Shown: one piece after another, positions 1 through 6,788 of the stretch
How the letters are laid out: every line of letters starts with the position of its first letter
Numbering within the stretch: the first letter of the stretch is position 1
From: CAWIVJ01 sp963839525
GTDB taxonomy: Bacteria > Cyanobacteriota > Vampirovibrionia > Gastranaerophilales > Gastranaerophilaceae
Reading direction: 5' to 3'
Assembly (NCBI GenBank): GCA_963839525.1
Contig: CAWIVJ010000028.1
Span: forward strand, 1 to 12,293
Length of the DNA stretch: 12,293 nucleotides
The notes under the pieces: generated by a model
What the model saw: only the letters and a program-made list of their open reading frames with translations
What the model was told of the DNA's origin: nothing
Databases searched by the model: none
Position numbers and translations under genes: made by a program

Positions 1-907
1 CCGGAAGCATAGACTTGATTGCGTAATAATTCCCATTTCTTATGCACCGATTAGCTTCTTCCTCAGAGATCAATATTTCATGCATCTTTTCACCGGGCCG
101 AATTCCAATAATCTCGATGTCTATTGGACGGTTTCCGATCAACGCCTTAACGATGTTCATCACTGTTGCAGAAGATGCTATGGGCACATAGGTGTCCCCT
201 TGTTTTGCATCTCTGATCGAGGCAAAGACGGTGTCCACTGCCTCATTTAAACTTAAGAGAAACCTTGTCATTTCAGGTACTGTAATCGATACAGGCCCAT
301 TGTTTTTAATTTGATTTATAAAAAGTGGAATCACTGACCCTCTTGAAGCTAGCACATTACCATAGCGCACACAAATAAAACGAGTATTCGGATTCAGAAT
401 GTTTGCAGCCGTGAAGATTCGCTCTTGAATGGACTTGGTCATTCCCATGACATTCACGGGTTTGCAGGCTTTGTCGGTGCTCACTGCAACTACAGTTTCT
501 ACTGGATAATTGTTCTCTTCTATGGCTCTGACGATATTCGAAGCTCCCATACAATTCGTGAGAACCGCCTGGTTCGGAAAATATTCGCAGGTCGGCACCT
601 GTTTAAGCGCTGCCGCATTAATGATAATATCTGCCTCTCTTACCACGGAACAGACATCTGCATAATTTCTTACGTCCCCGATTCTAAATTCAAGAACGCT
701 CATGAAATTACGGTAAATAACCTCATCGGTTGCAACGAGTTTATGTAAGTAAGACATCCGCATCTCATGCTGTTTCGCTTCATCTCTTGAAAATACAATT
801 ACTTTTTTAGGGGCTCCCAATTCATCCGAAAGTGTTCTTCGAATCAGCGTTTTGCCAAGGGATCCAGTACCTCCGGTGACCAGTATCGTTTTTCCTTGGA
901 AAATCAT
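1..907 (-). CDS. UDP-GlcNAc 4,6-dehydratase/5-epimerase, FnlA/WbjB/CapE-like (3' end beyond window)
   Basis: The frame is open from ATG at 905-907 to the left edge: 302 residues of an expected 340-350, so the C-terminus is missing. It is a soluble SDR enzyme predicted to remove water from UDP-GlcNAc and invert C5, the first step to UDP-2-acetamido-2,6-dideoxy-L-hexoses. Visible motifs are the Rossmann signature TGGTGSLG (residues 11-18), FSRDE (39-43), NAAALKQVP (97-105), STDKA (143-147) and MGMTK (154-158). The last shows the Ser-Met-Lys triad known in this family instead of Ser-Tyr-Lys. Further on are RYGNVLASRGSV and RPGEKMHE. An insertion around residues 53-70 (HKLVATDEVIYRNF) marks a longer subgroup than E. 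coli FnlA. Its ATG overlaps the reductase stop (ATGA), with a Shine-Dalgarno site AAGGAG just upstream, so the two are translationally coupled. Family assignment is firm; the exact sugar product is inferred. Confidence 0.93.
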   Translation of the reverse strand, partial: MIFQGKTILVTGGTGSLGKTLIRRTLSDELGAPKKVIVFSRDEAKQHEMRMSYLHKLVATDEVIYRNFMSVLEFRIGDVRNYADVCSVVREADIIINAAALKQVPTCEYFPNQAVLTNCMGASNIVRAIEENNYPVETVVAVSTDKACKPVNVMGMTKSIQERIFTAANILNPNTRFICVRYGNVLASRGSVIPLFINQIKNNGPVSITVPEMTRFLLSLNEAVDTVFASIRDAKQGDTYVPIASSATVMNIVKALIGNRPIDIEIIGIRPGEKMHEILISEEEANRCIRNGNYYAIKSMLP

Positions 908-1774
908 AATGTCTCCTTTTTCAAGTATAGGCAAAGTTCTTCGATCATCTTCCTCCAGGTTGGTGGCGAATAGCCGAATTCGCGTCTGAACTTGTCTGAA
1001 TTCAGGCTCCTGTCGCATCTGAAATGATCATCGGGGATAATACGGATATTCAGAGCCATTTGATCGCGAATCATCTTCAGAAGTTCAAATTTGCTGATAG
1101 GTTCACTTGAAATATGATAGAGACCAACGGCATCGGGACGCCGATCGAGAATCATTTTGACAACTCGGCTAAGTTCGAAAGTGGTCAGAGCCCGAATAAA
1201 TCGCTTGCGTGAATCCATGGACTGTATCTGTTTGACCAAGGAACCACTCCAACAACTCGGTTTTGTGAATCAATTCGGGTCCGATAAAGGACGATCTCAG
1301 TGTTAGCCCAAAGGGCCCATGGATCTCACCAAGCTTTTTCGTGAGCCCGTAAAGATCATCCGCGGTAAATGTGCTTTTCTCATTATAATTGCCTGTTTTA
1401 CCATCGAACACACAATCTGTACTGAAAGTGATAATCTTCGTGCTTCTTTTGGAAGCCCACTCGATCAGCAGGTGAGGCAGAAGGGCATTCAGATAAAGGC
1501 TGGGAACTGTTCTGCCTGAATTTTCAATTCTCTTGGTTACCCCAATGCAGTTGATTACGAAATCCGGCCGGATTTTTGTCAAAGTAGTCTTGATCTGCTG
1601 AAATTCTGTTGCGTCCACATGCTCGATAACTCGGGGGCTATCGAAGAGCCGTCCCGCATGATAGTCTCCCTTGCTTTTTCGTATCGTGGTGTAGACTTGA
1701 TCATATTCTACTGATAAGTGCCGCCAGAGCTGATGACCGAGCATACCGCTCCCGCCAAGGATGACAATTCGCAA
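904..1774 (-). pseudogene. RmlD-type nucleotide-sugar 4-keto reductase, broken by a +1 frameshift
   Basis: This SDR reductase, related to dTDP-4-dehydrorhamnose reductase, is expected to reduce the 4-keto intermediate made by the adjoining dehydratase. The first frame carries the Rossmann motif GGSGMLG, STDCVFDG and YGLTK (YxxxK, catalytic Tyr/Lys), runs to HGFTQAIYSG, then goes out of phase and stops near 1169. The second frame resumes with LTTFELSRVV, contains GLYHISSEPISK and the family's IIPDDHF...DRSL tail, and ends at TGA 904-906. Removing one base around 1188-1191 joins them into a 289-residue protein of normal length. There is no homopolymer or CTT-TGA slip site, so a mutation or a sequencing error is likelier than programmed shifting. 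I chose TTG at 1774, three bases past the upstream stop with AAGGAG at 1786-1791; TTG at 1807 would add 11 residues ahead of the natural start of the fold. Confidence 0.85.
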
Positions 1775-1776
1775 TG

Positions 1777-3003
1777 TTATCTTTTCTCCTTGAGTATCCG
1801 AATCCAAGAATCGAGACGAGACAACAGAATCTCGCGCTCGAACTGACGCCTAAAGTAGGCCAGACCGTTTTGTCCAATACGATTTCGTTCCGCAGGATTC
1901 TTGCGGTAAATATCAAGGACCGTTTCAGCCAAAGCTTCAGGATTTTCCGCCGAGCAACCGAGACCCGCATCTGCAACCTTTATAATTCGTGCCCCTTCAC
2001 CATCTATTGCTGCAATGACAGGCTTCGCACATGCCATGTAGGATTGTATTTTTGCCGGTATAGTCAGGGAAAATATTGGTTCTTTTCTGAGCGTAACCAG
2101 TAAAACGTCCGATAGAGAGAAAAACCTCGGCATCGTTTCTACGGGATGCCGTCCTAGAAGATGGAAGTTTCGAGTCAAACCTCGCTTTTGTATCTGTTCG
2201 GCAACCCAAACGCGCATCCGCCCGTCGCCGATGATAACCCAGTGTATATCTTTGTATGATCGAAGCTTTTCTGCAGCTCCAAGAATAGTCGGGAAATCCT
2301 GGGCAACTCCGATATTTCCTGCAAACATTACACAGAAACCTTCGGGTATCATTTTTCGTTCAGGCGCTTCGTCTTCGAGTTCCACAGGTTTGTAAAGGGC
2401 TTCGGCGCTGTTGGGGAAATAATTAATTTTTTCATCGACTCCACCATGAGACACCACGGATTTTCTGAATGCCAGGGACTGTATAAGGATTCGGTCGCAG
2501 TTTCTGTATATGAAACGCACGAGTTTTTTTACTTGGTTCAGGATAAATTCGCTTTTTATGGCTCCGGTGGCAGAGAGACTTTCAGGCCAAAGGTCCTGCA
2601 CCCAAAACATTACAGGAATCTTTTTTAACCACTTCATTACCATGGCCGGCATCCCCACACTAATTGGTGAGGGTTCATATACCAATATCACATCATACTT
2701 TCCTCGACAATATAACGGAGCTAATAGACTAGCTGCCAGGGCAAAGGATATGAAATTTAACGCAAGGCGGAAACCTGTTCCACTACCTCGGAGTATTAAT
2801 GGTACACGATAAATAGGTATGTTTTGATAATTATCTTTTACTTGTTTTAAGAATCCGTATCCACGAAACAGGTGGCCCGTAGGATAGTTTGGAAAACCGG
2901 TAAGAACTTCAACCTTGTGCCTCCTTTCCTGCAAACCTAAGGCCAGATCATTGATTCGAAAATTTTCAGGCCAGAAATATTGGGTAACAATTAATAATTT
3001 CAC
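1777..3003 (-). CDS. wbuB: WbuB-type GT4 glycosyltransferase (L-FucNAc-type transferase)
   Basis: A 408-residue GT-B glycosyltransferase resembling WbuB, which transfers N-acetyl-L-fucosamine in E. coli O-antigen assembly on the cytoplasmic face. It opens with the subfamily signature LLIVTQYFWPENFRIND (residues 3-19), followed by GFPNYPTG (36-43) and the WVQDLWPESL block (134-143) of the N-terminal domain. The C-terminal GT1/4 domain has FAGNIGVAQDF (227-237), VIIGDG (256-261), and SLTIPAKIQSYMACAKPVIA (312-331), the WbuB-clade form of the nucleotide-sugar binding region, where Gln-320 replaces the usual Glu. The start is GTG at 3001-3003 with only a weak ribosome site in front, though the family signature begins right there. 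It is followed after two bases by the reductase, then the dehydratase, so donor synthesis and transfer are co-transcribed. The sugar could be L-FucNAc, L-RhaNAc or L-QuiNAc. Confidence 0.9.
   Translation of the reverse strand: MKLLIVTQYFWPENFRINDLALGLQERRHKVEVLTGFPNYPTGHLFRGYGFLKQVKDNYQNIPIYRVPLILRGSGTGFRLALNFISFALAASLLAPLYCRGKYDVILVYEPSPISVGMPAMVMKWLKKIPVMFWVQDLWPESLSATGAIKSEFILNQVKKLVRFIYRNCDRILIQSLAFRKSVVSHGGVDEKINYFPNSAEALYKPVELEDEAPERKMIPEGFCVMFAGNIGVAQDFPTILGAAEKLRSYKDIHWVIIGDGRMRVWVAEQIQKRGLTRNFHLLGRHPVETMPRFFSLSDVLLVTLRKEPIFSLTIPAKIQSYMACAKPVIAAIDGEGARIIKVADAGLGCSAENPEALAETVLDIYRKNPAERNRIGQNGLAYFRRQFEREILLSRLDSWIRILKEKR
1786..1791 (-). promoter_or_regulatory. Shine-Dalgarno site deciding the reductase TTG start
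   Basis: AAGGAG on the minus strand lies inside the last codons of the WbuB-type gene, 11 bases before TTG 1774. The protein read from that TTG starts LRIVILGGSGMLG, where RmlD-type reductases normally start, which favours it over the TTG at 1807. The arrangement implies translational coupling to the gene upstream. Confidence 0.5.
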
Positions 3004-3195
3004 TGCATACCGATCTTTCTCAATAAATCAAGTGCGCTCTTTAGATATATTTTTCATCAAACCCGCCGATTTTATTTAACAACCTTGTGTGTAAATAGCA
3101 AGAACATACCGCCAACCCAATCCGGTGAAAAAATATTTAATCCAATCTAATAATCATATTTATTCTTTAGGTGTAGCTTTTTGCTGCGGCAATAA
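3004..3195. other. AT-rich intergenic stretch upstream of wbuB
   Basis: These 192 bases separate elyC from the GTG of the WbuB-type gene and are the largest gap in the left half. I see no long open frame and no convincing terminator. On the minus strand a TTGCTA (3095-3100) is followed 17 bases later by TAAATA; it fits a sigma-70 promoter only loosely. The minus strand also reads GGCGGTATGTT at 3103-3113, close to but not matching the ops core GGCGGTAG. If the wbuB block has its own promoter, it is probably here. Confidence 0.35.
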
Positions 3196-3969
3196 TTATA
3201 TTTGTCCCCTAATTCTTGCCCAGGCTAAGCCCAAGTATTCATGAATGACTATACCTGATTTTTCAAGACCTTCTACTGTCGGGAAAAATAGATTTGGTGT
3301 TAATTTTCTTCGTCCTTTGACTATAAAATTAACTGGAGCGGGAACAGGGTTCATTCCAAGTTTATTAAACATAGCCATGGCACGTGGCATATGAAAAGCT
3401 GAAGTTACTAAAATGAACCTGTCTTTATCAACAGTTTTTTTAATATTCAAGGCTTGATCATGGGTATCCTTTGATTCAGATTCCAAAACCAATTCATTCT
3501 CTTTCAGACCAAACTCAGCAGCAAGATCCGCCATTAACCTGGAACCGGATACCGATGAGCCCAATATTTTGCCACTTGATAATATTATTTTACTATTGGG
3601 TAATTGATTATGAATTCGAATCCCCTCCGAAAGGCGTACGAGCGATGAGAACGATAATTGTTCAGTAACCGGAAACATAGGAGCCCAGAGATATCCACCT
3701 CCCAGAACAACAATCCACTTTACATCTGAATTGTCCCGATAATTAATAACCGGGGGATACTTATCTTCAAAACGTTTAATAAGGGTTTCAGCTGGAATCG
3801 TAGAATATCCAAAGGCACTCAATAAAAAAAAGCCGGTAATGATAAATGCTCTACCGATTATAATTTTATTTTTCATCAATAATAAAATACAGCCTATTAG
3901 AAGAATTAATAAACAGAAAGGTAGTGGTAATAATAAAAAAGAAATAAGTTTTTTTATAAAAAATATCAT
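3196..3969 (-). CDS. elyC: ElyC/SanA/YdcF-family (DUF218) envelope protein
   Basis: A 257-residue inner-membrane protein matching E. coli ElyC in length and layout. Two hydrophobic segments (about residues 8-32 and 37-55) precede a DUF218 domain with WIVVLGGGYLWAP, SSLVRLSEGIRI, KIILSSGKI, ESKDTHDQALN and VTSAFHMPRAMAMF, the last followed by LGMNPVPAPVNF. In E. coli ElyC is needed for normal envelope assembly and is linked to use of the shared undecaprenyl-phosphate carrier; its biochemical activity is not settled. The usual DTxxEA motif appears here as DTHDQA. ATG is at 3967-3969 with AAAGG nine bases upstream. The gene is much more AT-rich than the glycosyltransferases on both sides (one 60-base line near 3850 is about 23% GC), suggesting separate acquisition. 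It sits directly after a relic of a WbuB-type gene start. Assignment to the family is firm; orthology to ElyC itself is likely. Confidence 0.85.
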   Translation of the reverse strand: MIFFIKKLISFLLLPLPFCLLILLIGCILLLMKNKIIIGRAFIITGFFLLSAFGYSTIPAETLIKRFEDKYPPVINYRDNSDVKWIVVLGGGYLWAPMFPVTEQLSFSSLVRLSEGIRIHNQLPNSKIILSSGKILGSSVSGSRLMADLAAEFGLKENELVLESESKDTHDQALNIKKTVDKDRFILVTSAFHMPRAMAMFNKLGMNPVPAPVNFIVKGRRKLTPNLFFPTVEGLEKSGIVIHEYLGLAWARIRGQI

Positions 3970-3992
3970 TGTTGAATACCTTTGCTGCTGAC

Positions 3993-4041
3993 CATACTAA
4001 AACCTTCAGGCTAAAAATACTGAGAAACGATTAAAAGGTTA
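3993..4041 (-). pseudogene. Relic of the 5' end of a WbuB-type glycosyltransferase gene
   Basis: Read on the minus strand from 4040, the sequence gives NLLIVSQYF, a TAG stop, then PEGFSM. This matches the start of the intact WbuB-type protein (KLLIVTQYF-W-PENFRI): 10 of 16 residues agree, 34 of 48 bases by my count, and the conserved Trp codon TGG has become TAG. Just before it stands AT-AAC where ATG-AAC would be expected, so the old start codon has lost its G and now supplies the TAA stop of the preceding GT4 gene. Similarity ends at about 3993 and elyC begins 24 bases later. Differences are mostly at third codon positions, so this looks like an old homologue that was replaced, not a fresh duplication. 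Confidence 0.6.
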
Positions 4042-5172
4042 TGCCGCGCTCAGAATATCTTCAAAAAGATGGAGGTATTTCTTGATAACTGAATCCCAAG
4101 TATAATGGTCAAGGACAAACTGTTTCAAGATATTTCCCATCGCCCCTAAATTCGCCGAGTCTGCCAGGGCCAACAATCCCTGTTGAATACCAGCAATTGT
4201 CGGCTTTACAATGATTCCCGCGCCAATATCGCTTACCTGGTTGAAACCGCATACATCCGTCATTAAAACAGGAGTTCCTGTAATACCTGCTTCAATAGCC
4301 ACAATCGACATAGCTTCCTGCCGGGAAGGTATCACCAGTAATTCGGCCGCATGATAGGCCCATGATTTCTCTTCCCTGCCGATATATCCGATAAAGTGCA
4401 CCGAATCTGCGAGACTTTTTTCCCGGACAATTCCCTTAAGTTTTTGAAGCATGCCGCCATCCGGACCGGCAAATACGAGCTGATGGTCCGTGAATTTCGT
4501 TTTCATTCCCGCAAAGGCATGGAGCAACAGATCTGGGCCTTTGATGATGTTTAAGCGTCCCATGAAAAGGATAAACGGCCTATCGCCGAGACCATGCTTT
4601 TTTCTGAACCTGCCGTCATCTTCTGCATTGAAGTCCTCTGGGTTGATGCCATTGGGTATCACATCCACCTTTTGAGGATCAATGCCATATTCCCGGTATT
4701 GATTTGCTTCTTCACTCGGAATAGCGATATGTCGTGAGGCATTTTGAATTATTTTTTTCCCTATCAGCAGATTATATATTTTTTTAAGTAGCCCGGAACG
4801 CCCATAGACAGGAAGCGCCCCAGCCGGACAGACCACATACGGTTTGCCCAGTTCTTTACATATGCTGTAAATAATGGCATTGAGAAGGGTCCAGTGATTC
4901 ATCAGGTGCACAATATCTGTGTTCGATACTATCCGTTTTAGTTTACGGTAACTAAATCGGGGGATATAGAAACGGGACAACAAGCATGGCAATACCTGAA
5001 CATCAACTCCGGCAAGCCCTTTGAGAATTTCAGGACGCATACCCACATCAGATGTCAAGATCGACGAATAAATACCCGCTATTGCCAAATGCTTTGCCAA
5101 TTGAACGGTTCGTTCAGCAGTACCGCCTCCAGTAACCGGATCAATGGACATGTTTACATTAAGAATGTTCAC
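4039..5172 (-). CDS. GT4-family glycosyltransferase
   Basis: A 377-residue GT-B fold, retaining glycosyltransferase that adds a sugar to the lipid-linked repeat unit at the cytoplasmic membrane face. The N-terminal domain has the glycine-rich loop GGGTAERT (15-22) and VHLMNHW (88-94). The C-terminal GT1/4 domain has VIPNGI (171-176), FMGRLNIIKGPDLL (203-216), LVFAGPDGG (232-240) and the EX7E motif EAMSIVAIE with Glu-286 and Glu-294, followed by GTPVLMTD. All key residues are present and the length is normal. ATG at 5170-5172 lies within the end of the Wzy gene (14-base overlap), implying translational coupling to the polymerase. The TAA stop at 4039-4041 seems to have arisen within a WbuB-type relic. 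Donor and acceptor sugars cannot be read from the sequence; a mannosyl- or other hexosyltransferase is a plausible but unproven role. Confidence 0.9.
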   Translation of the reverse strand: MNILNVNMSIDPVTGGGTAERTVQLAKHLAIAGIYSSILTSDVGMRPEILKGLAGVDVQVLPCLLSRFYIPRFSYRKLKRIVSNTDIVHLMNHWTLLNAIIYSICKELGKPYVVCPAGALPVYGRSGLLKKIYNLLIGKKIIQNASRHIAIPSEEANQYREYGIDPQKVDVIPNGINPEDFNAEDDGRFRKKHGLGDRPFILFMGRLNIIKGPDLLLHAFAGMKTKFTDHQLVFAGPDGGMLQKLKGIVREKSLADSVHFIGYIGREEKSWAYHAAELLVIPSRQEAMSIVAIEAGITGTPVLMTDVCGFNQVSDIGAGIIVKPTIAGIQQGLLALADSANLGAMGNILKQFVLDHYTWDSVIKKYLHLFEDILSAA

Positions 5173-6637
5173 GAAAGCCCTCAGAGGACATTACAGTTTG
5201 AAACCATGCTAAACTGATACCCAGCACAATGGATACCATGATCCATACCGGATATACCTGAAACGACCTGATAAATATTGCTGCAAATAAGCAAGTGAAT
5301 ACGGCTGATAGAGCATAAACACTGTTAATCCCGGAATTTATACGAAAAGCCTTCACACCCATCCATACAATAACCATCCATAATATCAACCATGCAAGTA
5401 ATCCAGGCCAGCCGTTATCATGATACATTGCAAGATATCCATTATCAGGTATGGGCAGGGCAGGATTCAGTCGACCATCAATGTTTATAAAGACAGAAGA
5501 CGTGGATAGCGTATTCGAAATACCTGTAAAATAATCATCACAACGCACAGCTATAGAAGAACCTGTGTATTCATAAAGTTTTTTAGCTGCCAAAATCATA
5601 TAACCATTGAGTTTGAAAACAGCATAGGTAGCAATTTCTTCGGGCATATTGGCAAATCGGTCAACCAGTACAGACAACCCATGCAGCCATTTGAAAGAAC
5701 TTTTTGAAAATGAATCAAGGATTTTGAAAAATATACCCATGCCTGTCAGGCTTGCAATAAATACAAAAAACGGATAGAAAGAAAACTTAACTTCAAACCC
5801 GCGTCTATATTTTAATTGAAGAAAAGTGATGAGTCCCAGCATAAACAGACAAATAAGCAAACCACTGCGGGAGCCGGATAGAAAAATGCCTAAAGCAGTC
5901 AGGACAAGCATCAGGGAGGTTTCTCTTTGGGAATACCTTTTAGTGTGAAACGCATAAGCGGTTACCGAAGCAACAAAAGCACACCATAATCCGAGAAGAT
6001 TTGGATTAAATAATAGTGCGCAGGCGCGGTTTGCATATTCGCCATTCTTATTTGCAGTTCCAGCGAATGTTTTAAAAGCTACAATTTGATACAATGCAAC
6101 GATATCCATAGTAATGACCAAAAATAACAGAACTTGCAGCATCTTTTCCAAATTGCCGGTGGCTTTTTTATTTAAACCAGGCAGCGCCGCTGCGATGATA
6201 AATGCCAAAATTAGCATAATGAAACTGGAAACAACATCTTGAATCGCAAGAAATGAAGGATATTCTCCTTGCGAGATGTTAAAAACCCACGTAATACCTA
6301 CAGCTACAATCCAAATCATAGCTATAGAATAGATACGGTTGGTTGGTTTTAATTGAATCGCTGAAGAAATATCTTTTCGATTTGTGAAAAACAGTAACCC
6401 GGCTGTAAACAACAAAAAACCCAGCCCTATGATTTTTGCCCCGACCTGGGTATTACCGCGTAAATAGCGGTAGAACATTACGTATTTGGAACTCCCGAAG
6501 ATTGGTATTGCAGAATAAGCGTAATGCAAGCTGATATAGACAAAAAGGATAAAAATTACATATGATGTGTTCTTGTATTTAACTGCATACGTCCCAAGAA
6601 GAAGTGCGATAATACCATTAATTATTGTAGCTGTCAT
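5159..6637 (-). CDS. wzy: O-antigen/capsule polymerase Wzy (Wzy_C / O-antigen ligase superfamily)
   Basis: A 492-residue polytopic membrane protein with about ten to twelve hydrophobic segments. It should join flipped repeat units into polymer on the periplasmic side. Superfamily landmarks are NPNLLG (211-216), SGSRSGLL in the central helix (254-261), and, after a long polar loop of about 60 residues (340-400), the motif DNGYLAMYHDNGWPG (398-412). That motif corresponds to the HNxYL..E.G..G region of Wzy and WaaL proteins, with Asp in place of the first His. Position next to Wzx and among glycosyltransferases favours polymerase over ligase. ATG is at 6635-6637, with AAAGG nine bases upstream. 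The 151-base gap before it (6638-6788) contains only a 33-codon open frame without a ribosome site (6680-6781) and no recognisable signal. Low sequence conservation is normal for Wzy; WaaL remains a possible alternative. Confidence 0.85.
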   Translation of the reverse strand: MTATIINGIIALLLGTYAVKYKNTSYVIFILFVYISLHYAYSAIPIFGSSKYVMFYRYLRGNTQVGAKIIGLGFLLFTAGLLFFTNRKDISSAIQLKPTNRIYSIAMIWIVAVGITWVFNISQGEYPSFLAIQDVVSSFIMLILAFIIAAALPGLNKKATGNLEKMLQVLLFLVITMDIVALYQIVAFKTFAGTANKNGEYANRACALLFNPNLLGLWCAFVASVTAYAFHTKRYSQRETSLMLVLTALGIFLSGSRSGLLICLFMLGLITFLQLKYRRGFEVKFSFYPFFVFIASLTGMGIFFKILDSFSKSSFKWLHGLSVLVDRFANMPEEIATYAVFKLNGYMILAAKKLYEYTGSSIAVRCDDYFTGISNTLSTSSVFINIDGRLNPALPIPDNGYLAMYHDNGWPGLLAWLILWMVIVWMGVKAFRINSGINSVYALSAVFTCLFAAIFIRSFQVYPVWIMVSIVLGISLAWFQTVMSSEGFREHS

Positions 6638-6788
6638 TATTCGAGGCCTTTGCGCAATCCGCTCAAAAAGTCATCAGAATTATTCAGGAACTGCGCTGTT
6701 TAGCATTAAAAGATGAATGTCCCTAAAACAGTTGGATAATACTTTCCCCTTTACAGATACATCAAACAATTCTTGAAGCATATATTAA

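Noticed and set aside
425..748. 107-residue plus-strand open frame inside the left-end gene
   Set aside because: The minus-strand frame across it encodes a complete run of dehydratase motifs, so this is an antisense shadow.
1183..1196. Programmed frameshift (CTC TGA, like prfB) in the reductase
   Set aside because: CTC TGA is not in the frame being read at this point (that frame reads TCG GGC TCT GAC), and there is no slippery heptamer or internal Shine-Dalgarno site at the needed distance.
3103..3113. ops/JUMPstart-like GGCGGTATGTT in the leader of wbuB
   Set aside because: Only seven bases of the core match, the rest of the JUMPstart element is missing, and another GGCGGTA occurs inside a coding region near 5120, as expected by chance.
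3170..3186. Short GTAGC-TTTTT-GCTGC hairpin after elyC
   Set aside because: A five-pair stem without a following T-run on the minus strand is too weak to call a terminator.
6680..6781. 33-codon open frame on the minus strand between wzx and wzy (starts MLQELFDVSVKG)
   Set aside because: No ribosome binding site, no recognisable motif, and a length expected by chance in AT-rich sequence.
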